DNA of 50,902 nucleotides from Verrucomicrobiota bacterium (GTDB lineage: Bacteria > Verrucomicrobiota > Verrucomicrobiia > Opitutales > Opitutaceae), in NCBI GenBank assembly GCA_016222805.1, contig JACRQG010000047.1:1-50902 (forward strand), given 5' to 3'. Position 1 is the stretch's first letter. Each line of letters starts with the position of its first letter. A model generated the notes under the pieces. The model was not told the DNA's origin. It did not search any database and was given only the letters and a program-made list of their open reading frames with translations. A program made the translations under genes and the position numbers. This document shows, one piece after another, positions 8,858 through 19,800 of this stretch.

Positions 8858-10621
8858 ATGAAGCTTCTTCCCTTTCTCCTCCTTCCCCTGGCGGCTGGGA
8901 TCGCGGCGGGCGCGGTCCCGGACAGCCCGCCGACGGACGCCGCGGCGTTTCCCCTGGAGGAACTGAAAGCCGGGCAGCGGGGCGAAGTCTGGACGGTGTT
9001 TCGCGGCACCCGCCCCGAGCCCTTTGCGGTCGAAGTCACCGGGGTGGTGCGCAACGCCCTCGGCCCGGGCAAGGCCCTGATCATCTGCCAGCTCACCGAC
9101 CCGCGCGTGCAGAACATGGGCGCGGTGGCAGGCATGAGCGGAAGCCCGCTCTACATTGAGGGTCGCCTCGCGGGGGCCCTGAGCTACCAGATTCAGCGGT
9201 TCGAGACGGTGCGACACGCCGGGTTCACCCCGGTGAACGACCTCGATGAGGTAAAACGCAAGGCGGCGCGGGGCGCGACGACCGTGAGCGACGTCGTCCC
9301 GGCGCCGTCCGGCGACGTTGGCGGCACCTACCAACCCCTGCGGCCGGTCTTCACCCTGGGAGGCCTGAGTCCGCAGGTGGCCGAACTCTTCGCTCCCCGG
9401 CTGGCGGCCCTGGGAATCAACACGCTGGCCCTCGGAGGAAGCTCCCCTTCCCCGGGCGCGGACGGAACGGCGGCGGACCGCGAGGCTCCGGCGCTCCTGC
9501 CTGGGGCGGCGGTGTCCGTGGCGCTTGCCACCGGCGACATCACCCTGGCGGGCACCGGCACGGTGTCGCGGGTGCAGGAACGCCAGGTCACGGCGTTCGG
9601 ACATCCGATGATGTCGCTCGGCGACGTGGCGCTGCCGATGTGCGCGGCCGAGGTCGTGGCGATCCTCCCGTCGCAGATGCAGTCGGTCAAGGTGGCCAAC
9701 ACGGGCCGCGTGATTGGCACGATTCTCCAGGATCGGTTGTCCGCGGTTTCAGGAGTTCTGGGAGCGGGCCCCGACATGACCCGGGTGGAGGTGACGGTGA
9801 AACCGATTCGTGGCGCGGCGCGAACCCTGCGCTTCCAGGTGGCGCGGCAGCAGCAGCTCACGCCGGTGGTGGTGGCGGCCGGGGTGACCCAGGCGATTCT
9901 GGGTTCGAACGACGGGGGCTTTGCCAGCGGGTTCCGGCTTCGCAGCAACGTCAGCTTCCCCGCCGCGGCCGCCCTGGCGTTCCAGACGTTGTACTCGGGT
10001 CCGCAGGGATTCGCGCAGGGCCTGAACGAGTTTATCCAGAGCCTGGCGGCCAACCTTCAGAACCCGTACGCCCGCACCTTTCCGGAGCAGGTGGAGTTTT
10101 CCATCGAGCCCCTCGAAGCGAACCCGGCGGTCACCCTGGACCAGTTTCAGCTTTCCCGCAGCCAGGTTCCGGCGGGCGGCGTCGTGCAGGCCACGCTCGC
10201 GTGGCGGGACTGGCAGGGGGCGGCTCATCGCGAGATCATCGACCTGCCGATCGACGCGGCCTGGGCGGGTCGCCAACTCGAGGTAATCCTCGCCCCTGGC
10301 CGGGTGCTGGACGAATTGACCGGGCGGCCCCGGGTGGTGGCGGCCGCCGAACTGCGCAGCTTCGGTGCCTATCTGGAGGCCTTGCGGGACGATCGGCCCA
10401 CCGATGGCCTTTGCCTGGCCGTGGTGCAGAAGACCTCGCTGTTCAGCGATCAGACCGTGGCCACTCCGGAAGTGCCGGGGAGCATCGAGCGGATCGCGCG
10501 CGCCGCGGATGAGAATCGCTTCCGGCGGCGGGAGGCCGTGCTGCCACTCTGGGAGAAGCACGTCCTCCCCGGCCGGTTGAGTGGCGCCGTCCACCGGCGA
10601 CCCCTCACGGTCCTGGAGTAG
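8858..10621 (+). CDS. Exported SpoIVB-type (S55) peptidase-domain protein
   Basis: The 587-residue protein begins with a signal peptide (MKLLPFLLLPLAAGIAAGA). The S55-like region follows: a VEVTGVV strand segment, the serine motif GMSGSP at about 92-97, then SYQI. A conserved block around residues 235-300 contains TAFGHPM. SpoIVB in sporulating Firmicutes is a serine protease that signals across the forespore membranes. Homologues without sporulation occur in Acidobacteria and Verrucomicrobia, where their function is, to my knowledge, unknown. The C-terminal half (about 330-587) is beta-rich and unassigned; no PDZ domain is obvious to me. The start at 8858 was chosen for the signal peptide; an alternative at 8828 adds ten residues. 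It is convergent with the giant Ig-repeat gene. Confidence 0.75.
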   Translation: MKLLPFLLLPLAAGIAAGAVPDSPPTDAAAFPLEELKAGQRGEVWTVFRGTRPEPFAVEVTGVVRNALGPGKALIICQLTDPRVQNMGAVAGMSGSPLYIEGRLAGALSYQIQRFETVRHAGFTPVNDLDEVKRKAARGATTVSDVVPAPSGDVGGTYQPLRPVFTLGGLSPQVAELFAPRLAALGINTLALGGSSPSPGADGTAADREAPALLPGAAVSVALATGDITLAGTGTVSRVQERQVTAFGHPMMSLGDVALPMCAAEVVAILPSQMQSVKVANTGRVIGTILQDRLSAVSGVLGAGPDMTRVEVTVKPIRGAARTLRFQVARQQQLTPVVVAAGVTQAILGSNDGGFASGFRLRSNVSFPAAAALAFQTLYSGPQGFAQGLNEFIQSLAANLQNPYARTFPEQVEFSIEPLEANPAVTLDQFQLSRSQVPAGGVVQATLAWRDWQGAAHREIIDLPIDAAWAGRQLEVILAPGRVLDELTGRPRVVAAAELRSFGAYLEALRDDRPTDGLCLAVVQKTSLFSDQTVATPEVPGSIERIARAADENRFRRREAVLPLWEKHVLPGRLSGAVHRRPLTVLE

Positions 10622-10690
10622 CGGCGGAGGCCCGGGCAGCACCACCACCCAGGCTCGCGAGGCCTTCGGCCACGCGGGTCCATGGCGAAC

Positions 10691-10775
10691 CTGGTGTAGC
10701 CGGGGGCGGTGACCCCGGCACGGGACCTGGTGAAACCCGGTCCGATACGGCCGGGCTCAACGAGCCCGGCTACAG
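10691..10775. repeat. Inverted doublet of family 2 palindromic repeats
   Basis: The left unit, TGTAGCCGGGG..., has a 7-bp stem (10699-10705 with 10713-10719). The right unit has a perfect 9-bp stem GCCGGGCTC/GAGCCCGGC (10750-10758 with 10762-10770), then TACAG. The outer ends are complementary (GTAGCCGGG and CCCGGCTAC), so the whole can also fold as one long hairpin. Bases 10691-10719 are identical to 36139-36167. The doublet sits between the convergent S55 gene and the giant Ig gene, where it could help end both transcripts, although no T-runs are present. Confidence 0.85.
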
Positions 10776-10803
10776 TTTTGTGTCGGACGCTGGGGAATGC
10801 AGG

Positions 10804-13800
10804 CTACGGATCGACGTCGTAGACTTCGACGATGCCGACGCCCGTGGAATTGCTGACACCGTTCAGTTGCACGGTGTAGGCACCGGGCGGTAGCATCACG
10901 AGCATCGCAGCGTCGCGGCTGTTGCTGGCGAAGGGGAACGCCCCTGCGGTGGAGGCGGCCGTCGCGATGATCGCGGCGTCAGCTCCGGAGGCCCAATTGT
11001 CGTTGCTGCGGATCACCCGGCCGGTGGATTGCGCCACGAGCGTCAGCTGCGGATCGGCGAGGACGCCGGGGACGCCAAAGCTGGCCAGGGTCGGACCGGC
11101 ACCGCGGATGAGCATCCGGCGGGAGACCTCACCGTTCACGACAAAGCCGGCGATGAGCTGACTGGCGCCCGTGCCGACGAAGCCGCGGGTGGAGACATTG
11201 GCCGCCTTCGGCCCGGCGGGCCCGCCCTGCGTGACGTCGTAGACCTCAATCAAGACGACACCCGTCGCGTTCGGGGTCGCGGCCGGCACGACGGCCTGGA
11301 CGGTGTAGGGCCCCGGGGGAAGCGTCGCGAGGATGGCGGCGTCACGGGAATTGCCGGGCAGCGCAAAGGCACCCGCGCGGGTGGCGGCCTGCTGGATGGC
11401 AGCGACCTGCGCCGGTCCGGCGGCCTGGGTACCCCAGTCGTCGTTGGTCAGCACGGGATTGCGGTTGTTGCCGGCGTAAAGTTCGAGCGTCGGATTCGGG
11501 AGGGCGTTCGCGACGTTGAAGGGAGCGCCGCCCAACGTCGGCCCAATCACGCGGATCAACATCTGCCGGGTCTGCGCGGCGGTGCCGGTGACGATGAAGC
11601 CGCCGATCAGCACGTTGGAACCCGCGCTGGTCACGCCGCGCGTCGAGATGTTGGCGAGGCGGGTCGGCACGCTCGACAGCGTGAGGGTGGCGGCGTCGCT
11701 CGTCGCCGTGGCCACGCTGCTGGTGATGGCCACCGTGTAGGTTCCCGCATTGCCCGCGTTGACGTTGGTCAGGCTCAGCAGCGGATTCGTGGCTCCAGGA
11801 ATCGGCGAACCGTTGAGCAGCCACTGGTACGTCAGCGGAGGCGCCCCGGTGGCCTCGACCGAGAAGAGCGCCCCGGAACGCGGGGCCACCGTCAGCGATT
11901 CCGGATGCTTCGTGATCGTGACATAGCGGTAGGTGTAGAGGGTGTCCTTCAGCACCGCATCGGCAATGGACTTGTCATCCGGCAGCGTCGCCAGGGCGTC
12001 GACCTTGGCGGTGATGTCTTCCACCGTGATGGCGACCGACGGCCGCGCGAGTTGGTAGAAGATGGCCGCCGCCCGCGCGCGCTTGAAGAGCGCCGTGTTG
12101 TTGGCGTTGGTGAAGGTCACGAACTCGGCAAGCGCAGTGCTGAGGCCGGCGCTATTGTAGCCGCGGCCGTACGGCGGGGTCGGCGTGAGGTAAGCGGTGT
12201 TGTTGTTCTGGAAGCGGATGAGATCGAGCTCCCGATTCACCGCCGGGCGGGCGCCGGCGTTGCTCCAGAGCCGATCGAGGAAGGTCTGCGCCGGCATGGC
12301 GCCGACCGGATTGTTGAGGAGCGCGGTGCTGAGCGTGGAGGTCAGGCCGTACTTCAGCAGAAACTCGTTCGAGGCGATGATTGAGCCGGCCGCGTTGGTC
12401 AGGCTGCCGCGCGCGGTGGCCAGCAGCGGCGTGTAGTTCTGCGGAGTCGGCCACTGCCCCATGAGCACGTAGTAGAGCGCCAGGAGGTTGACCGGCGCCG
12501 TGAAGCCGGTGTCGGCGACAAGATTGGCCACGAGATCCGCGCGGGTCATCGAGCCCGCGGCGAGACGGGCGTCGAGATCATCGAAGAGCAGCGGGTTGAT
12601 CGACGTGGTGTTCGCGATGTCCTGGTAGGTCTGGAGGATGAAGGCCGCGTCCTCGAGAATCGGGTTGTTGCGCCGGACGATAATCTGGATCGGCGTCGAC
12701 AACGTCGTGTTGTTGGTGTTGTCCGTCGCGATGGCGTAGAGGTTGAAGGTGCCGGAGGCGGTGGGCGTCCAGTTCACCTGATAGCTGGTGCCGGCATTGG
12801 TGGAGGTGCCGAGGCTGGTGCCGTTGGCGAAGTACTGCACGCTGGCCACGGTGCCGTCGTTATCGCGGGCATTGGCCCGCAGCTGCACCTGCCGGCTGAA
12901 GGCGGCGCTGGTGGTCGACGGGAGCACGTCGATAAGCGGGGCGATGCTGGACGCGGCCACCACCGACATGAAGGAGGTGCCGGAAGCGGCGACGTTGCCC
13001 GCGCTGTCGGTGGCGAGCGCCACCACTTCGACTGAGCCGGGAGTAAGGCCCGTGGCATTGGCGGTGAGGCGCCAGGTGTTGGCGAGTTGATCGCGGACGG
13101 CCTGGCCGACGCTGTTGCGGTTGACGAAGAACTCCACGCCGACCACGGAGCCGTCGGAATCGGCGGCGGTCGCGGTGAAGTTGAAGGTGGACGCCGTGGT
13201 GACGGACCCCGGCACACTGACGCTGACGGTCGGGGCCAGTCCGTTGAGTTCGTTGACGACCACCGTGCGCGAGACGGAGCTCGTGTTCTGCACGCCTGCC
13301 ACCGTCGCCTGGGTCACCAGCGTGTAAGTGTCGGCGGTCGTCGGCGTCCAGATGGCGCGGTAGGTGGTCGTCGTGCCGATCCGCGTGCCGTTGATTTGGG
13401 TGCGCGAGCCGGAACTGCCGGTCGCGATGAAGGCCAGGGTCGGGACGGCGGTGGTACCGGTCGCACGGGCAGTGCCCTCGAGGAACACCGGCGCATTCAC
13501 GGTGGTGGCGGTGCTCGCCGTGGCGGGTCGCGTCAGGGTGGTCTCCGGGGCGTTGACGGCATTGACCTGCACGACGATGGCGGGCGACGCGATGGCGGTG
13601 TTGCCGGTGTCATCGGTGGCCACGGCGAACAGATTGTACCGGCCGGGCGTGGTCGCGTTGTAGGTGAAGATGGTCTGGCCGGAGACCGGGCTGCCGAGGC
13701 TCTGCACGTTCACGCCGTTGGCGTAGAGCTGGATGATCGTGACGTTGCCGTCCGAGTCACTGAAGGTCGGCAGGAGGAAGAGCTGGGTGCCCTGCGTCAC

Positions 13801-16800
13801 GGTCGTCGGGGTGAGCGCGCTGAGGCTGATGGTCGGGACCGCGCTGGTCGCCGCGTTGATCGTCAGGTTGGAGATCGCCGAGACGGTTTGGTTGTTGTTG
13901 CTGTCGCGGGCGATGGCATACAACGGCAGGATGTACTGTGACGGATTGTTGGGATTGACCGGGGCGCTCGCAAAATCGATGCGGCTGAAGTCGTAGGCGA
14001 GGCGGTAAAGGTTGGTCGCTTGTTCGCGCGACGCCAGGCCGATGCTGACGTCGTTCAGGAAGAACTCCACGTTGGTGATCGTGGTGTTGACGCCGTTGGC
14101 GAACGCGTTGGCGAGGAAGTTCACCTGCGAAAGGGTCTGCAGGCCAGTGCCCGGGATCGGCGTCGTGGAGATCGTGACCGTGGGAGGCGTCCCGACGGCG
14201 TTGGCCACCAGGACGTTCACCGGATTCGAGGTGGTGGTCTGGGAGTTGGTGTCCGTCACGCGCGCAGTGAGCTGATGATTGCCGAGCTGCGCCGTGGTTG
14301 GAATCCACGTGGTGGAATAGGTACCGAGCGCGGCATTGGTAGGAGTGGTGCGCGCGGCGATCTGGACCCCATCCAGCAGGAACTCCACCAGGAGCACGGA
14401 GGCACCGGCGCCCACCTGGACGGTCGCAGTCGCGGTGAGCGTCAACGGCACGTTGGGGGTGGCGCGGGCCGTGGCGTTCGGGTTTGGAGCCGTGATGGCA
14501 ATCGTCGGGACGGTGAAGGCCGCGGTGACCGTGGCGGAGTTCGAGACAGCGGTGTTGCCGTTGATGTCGGTCGCGATGGCGTCGATGACGTAACGACCAG
14601 GCGTCGTCGGGGTGAAGGTCGTCGTATAGGGAGCGGAGGTGAGGCCGTTCCCGCCGTTCACGCTGGCGGGGCTGCCATTCACGTAGAACTGGACGGACGA
14701 GACTGTGCTGAAGAGCGAGGTTGCGGTGGCGGCCAGCGTGACGGCGGTGCCGGGAACGGTGTTTGTGTTGTTGGCCGGCGTGAGCAGGCTGATGTTCGGC
14801 GGAGAACCCACCGGGGAAACCACCAGGACGGACAGCTGGGCGTCGCGGGCTGCGCCGGCGTTGTCCGTGGCGCGGGCGGAAAGGACAAAGGCCCGGGTCT
14901 GCTCACCGTCAGCCAGCGCCGGAGCGGTGTAGCGGTAGGTGTACGGCACGGTGGTGTCCTCCCCCACTTTGGTGCCGTCGACGAAGAACTCCACCCGCAC
15001 GACCGCTCGACCGGACGAGGCGGTGGAGTCAGCGACGAGGTTGCGCACCGCGCCACTAGGCAAGGTTGTGCTGGCGCCGGCGGCGGCGGTGCGGGGCGAG
15101 AGCGAAAGCGATACCGACGGCGAGAAGCTATCCGAGACCGTCACTCCGACCCCAGGGGTCGTGACGGCATTGCCGGTGGCGTCGGTGGCGATCGCGGTCA
15201 GCGAAACGGTGCCCAGGCTGTTCGGGAACCAGTTGAGGCTCCAGTTGGTACCGGAAATCGTGGCATTGCCGACCGAGACACCGTTGGCGAAAACCTGCAC
15301 CGAGCTGATGTTGGCGTCTGGGTCGGTGACCGTGCCGGTGACGGCGACGGTGGTGTTTACCGCGACAAAGGAACCCGCGATGGGCGTGAGGATGCCGACG
15401 GCCGGCGGTGTGCCCACCGCCCCGGTGATGACGATCGGGACGTTGGGCGAGGTGGCGACGCCGTTGCTTCCATCGATGGCGCGGGCGGTCAGCGTATGCG
15501 CACCCGCACTGGCCGGCGCAGTGAAGAGGATGTTGAAGGGCGCACCGCTGTCGGTCCCGATGAGCTGACCGTCCATGTAGAATTCCACCTGGGCGATGGC
15601 GGTGAGGCCGGAGACGGAGGCGGTAAGGTATCGCGAGGCCCCGATTGGAATCGTCGTACTCCCTCCGGAGACCGTAAGGTTTACCCCCAGTACCGTGGCG
15701 GAAGACACACTGACGGTGACGACGTTGGAGGTATCGACCGAGTTGTTCGAGTCGGTGACACGCGCAGTGAGGTTCAGGGTGGTCGCCGCGGATGTCGGCG
15801 TCCAATTGAAGGTGTAAACGCCATTGGCCGGGACCAGCGCGGTTCCGACGATGGTGGAACCCGCGAGGAAATCCACGCGGGTGACTGTGGCTCCGCCACC
15901 GGCGGTGGCCGCAGCGGTGAGGGCGACCGGCGTTCCCACCACGAGGGCCGTACCGGTGGTGGGGCTGGTGAGCGACACGGTCGGCGCGACCGTCGCGACG
16001 ATCACACTGACCGCAGTCGACGTGACGACCGCGCCGTTGGAGTCGGTGACGCGGGCCGTCAGCGACTGGGTGCCGGTCGAGGCCGGGGTCCAGGTGACGG
16101 CATAAGGGGCGGTGTTGGCCGAGCCGATGAAGGTCGAGCCGACATAGAAGTCCACCTTGGAGACCGTCGCCGGCGCCACGGCGGCTGCCGTGGCGGAAAT
16201 GGTCAGGGGCGTGGCAAAGCTGGCCGCCGTCCCCGGTGCCGGACTGGTGATGGCAACGGTGGGAGCGGTGATGTTCACGTTGACCACCGGAGAATTGACC
16301 ACCGTACCCGCAGTATCAGTCACGCGGGCGGTCAGGGCGACGATGCCGGCCGTGGTTGGGGTCCACGTGACCGTGTACGGCGCCGCCAACGCCGTGCCGA
16401 CGATGGTCGAACCGGCCAGGAAGTCGACCCGGGCGACTGCCAACCCGCCACTGGCGCTGGCCGTCGCGGTCAACGTGGCTGGAGCGGCGAGGCCGAGGTT
16501 CGTTCCGTTGGTTGGAGAAGTCAGTGCCACCGTGGGGACCGAGGCGGCCACCGTCACGCTGACGGCACTCGAGGTGACACTCACGCCGTTGGAGTCCACG
16601 ACCCGCGCCGTCAGGGAGACGGTGCCGGCCGGCGATGCGACCCAGGTGATGGAATAGGGCGCACTGTTGGCGGATCCGATCAGGGTCGAACCGGCAAAGA
16701 AATCCACCCGGCTGACGGTGGCGGCGCCGAACGCGGTGGGCACCGCGGTCAGGGTGACCGACGAATTCACGCCGACGACCGAGGCATTGGTCGGAGCCGT

Positions 16801-19800
16801 GAGCACCACGGTCGGCCCGACCACATTGACGTTGATGGCGGTCGTCGTGACGACCGTGCCATTGGAATCCGTGACCCGTGCGGTCAGGGAGGTAATGCCG
16901 GCAGCAGTGGGCGTCCACGCGACCGAATAGGGAGCAGTCAGCGAGGTGCCAACCACCGTCGTGCCCGCGAGGAAGTCGACGCGCGTGACCGTGGCGCCGG
17001 CCGCCGCGGAGGCGGTCGCCGTGAGGGTCGTCGTCGAGCCGAGGGCGATGTTGTCACCCGCGGTCGGGCTCGTGATGGACACGGTCGGCGGGAAGGCGCT
17101 GACGGTCACGCTCACCCCGGTGGAAGTGACCGTGGTGTTGTTGGAATCGACGACGCGCGCCGTAAGCGAGAAGGTGCCCGCGGACGACGGGGTCCAGGTG
17201 GCGGTATAAGGGGCGATGGCGGCACTTCCCACGAGGGTGGTGCCGGCGAAGAAGTCCACGCGGCTGACGGTCGCCGGGGCCACGGCGGACGCGGTGGCCG
17301 TCAGGGCCACGGGCGAGTTCACCCCGACAATCGCCCCGTTGGTCGGAGCGGTCAGGGCCACGGTCGGACCGACCACGTTCACATTAATCGCTGCGGACGT
17401 CACGGCGGTGCCGTTGGAATCGGTCACGCGCGCGGTCAAGGCGGTGATGCCTGAGGTCGTCGGCGTCCAGGCAACAGTGTACGGCGCCGTCAGGGCGGTG
17501 CCAACGACGGTCGTACCCGCCAGGAAATCGACGCGCGCAACCGTCGCTCCGCCGGTTGCACTGGCGGTGGCGGTCAGCGTGGCTGCGGCGCCCATGGGCA
17601 GCGTGTCACCCGCGTTGGGACTGGTCAGCGCCACCGTCGGCGGGAAAGAGGTCACGGTGACGTTGACCGCCGTTGAGGTCACAGTGATGCCGTTGGAATC
17701 GACCACGCGAGCGGTCAGGGCAACCGAACCGGCAGGAGTGGCCGTCCAGGTGATGGTGTAAGGCGCGGTGGCCGCACTGCCCACCAGGGTGGTGCCCGCG
17801 AAGAAATCCACCCGGCTCACATTGGCCGGGGCAATGGCCGAAGCCGACGCCGTCAAGGTGACGGCCGAGTTGGTGGTCACGACAGCGGCTGGAGTCGGAC
17901 TCGTCAGCGCCACCGTCGGGCCGGTCACGGTGACATTGACCGCGGTGGACGTCACGGAGGTGCCGTTCGAATCAGTGACGCGGGCCGTGAGCGCGGTGAT
18001 ACCGGCGGTAGTTGGGACCCACGTGGTGGTGTAAGGCGCCGTCAGGGCGGTCGCGACCACTGTGGAGCCGGCAAGGAAATCCACGCGGCTGACCGAAGCG
18101 CCTCCGGACGCGCTGGCCGTGGCGGTGAGCGTGGCCGACGCGCCGAGCGCGAGCGTGGCACCGTTCGCGGGCGCCGTGAGGGAGACCGTCGGCACCGAAC
18201 TGGCGACCGTGACGCCGACCGCGGCGGAAGTCACGGTGGCGTTGTTTGAATCGATAACTCGCGCCGTCAGGGAGACGGCACCGGTGGCGGTCGGCACCCA
18301 ATTCACGGTATAGGGGGCGACGAGGGCCGTGCCCACCAGGGTCGTGCCGGCAAGAAACTCCACCCGGGAGACACCCGCCGGAGCGACGGCCGTAGCGGAA
18401 GCCGTCAACGCAACGGTCGAACCAACGGTCACGGCGGAGCCGCTGGCGGGCGCGGTCAGCGCGACGCTGGGTGCGGTGACATTGACGTTCACCGTCGCCG
18501 AGGTCGCGGTCGCGCCGGTGGAGTCGGTCGCCCGCGCCGTCAAAGCGACCACCCCGCTGGCTGAGGGAGTCCAGGAGACCGAGTATGGTGCGGTGAGTGC
18601 CGTACCCACGACCGTCGATCCAGCGAGGAAATCGACCCGGGTGACGGTGGCGCTACCGGCAGCCGTGGCGGTTGCCGTCAAGGTCGAGGTCGTGCCGAGC
18701 GGCACGCTGGCGCCGTTCGCCGGCGCGGTCAAAGAGGCGGTCAGGGCCCCGGCCGCCGCCGCCACGTTGACGGTCACGGTGGAGGAAGTGACGATGGTGC
18801 CATTCGAATCGGTCACCCGCGCGGTGAGCGCCACGGTGCCGGAAGCCGCCGGGGTCCACGAAACAGAATAAGGAGCGGAGTTGTCGGTCGCGATCGGCAC
18901 GCCGTCCGCGAGGAACTGGACGCTCGTGACCGTCGTGCCGGTTCCTGCCGTGGCGTTGGCATTGACCGTGACGGCCGTTCCGGCGGTGGCGCTGGAGTTG
19001 TTGGACGGCGACGTAATCGACACCGTGGGAGCAACCGAGAGCACGGTGACCGAGCGGGAGTCGCTGCGGCTGTTGCCCTTGTCATCCGTGGCGGTCGCCA
19101 GCAGCGTGACGGTCTTGGCGACGTTGGGCGTCCAGGTCACGGAGTAAGGTGCCGTCAAATCGGTTCCGATGAGTTCTCCATCCGCGTAGAACGACACCCC
19201 GCCGGGGGCCGTGCTTGGGATGAAGCCGTCGGTGTCGCTCGCGGTGGCGGTCACGGTGACGGCGTTGCCCACGGCGATGACATCGGTGACGAGAGGGGCG
19301 ACGAACGCGACCGTCGGCGCAGCTCCCTGTTGGGCGGCGATGGTGATCGGGTAGGTGGCGGTGGAAGACCAGGTGGTGATCCCGTCGCTGGCGGTCGCCG
19401 TGGCCACGAGGTTATACGTTCCCGGAGCGTCGGTGAACGTGTGGTTGAGGAAATACGGAGCCGTCGTGATCGGTGCGCCGATCGCGGCGCCGTTGAAGGT
19501 GAAGCTGACACTGCCGACCACGCCATCCGACATGACGGCAGTGGCCCTCACCGGCACCTGGGAGTTCTGGGCGATCACGGCGTTGGTGGCCGGGGCACTC
19601 ACGCTCACGGTCCGCACCGCCGACACCGTAACCGTGACCGCCGCGGAAGTGAGCGTGTTGGGACTCGCGGTGTTGTCGGTTGCGATGGCCGAGAGGTTGT
19701 AGGTGCCCGGGGCCGCGGGGGTCCAGTTGACCGAGTAGGGAGCAGTGGTGGCGACCCCCACGGAGACGCCGTTGACGCGAAAGTCCACCTGCGAGATGGC

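Noticed and set aside
8670-8861. A 63-codon frame between hemL and the S55 gene
   Set aside because: It lies in repeat-derived spacer, overlaps the next gene's start and encodes nothing recognisable.
14020-17454. A 1144-codon plus-strand frame opposite the giant Ig gene
   Set aside because: It is the reverse-strand shadow of the repeat array: rich in Arg, Gly and Asp, with no fold-like pattern, while the minus-strand frame has a signal peptide and 25 coherent domains.
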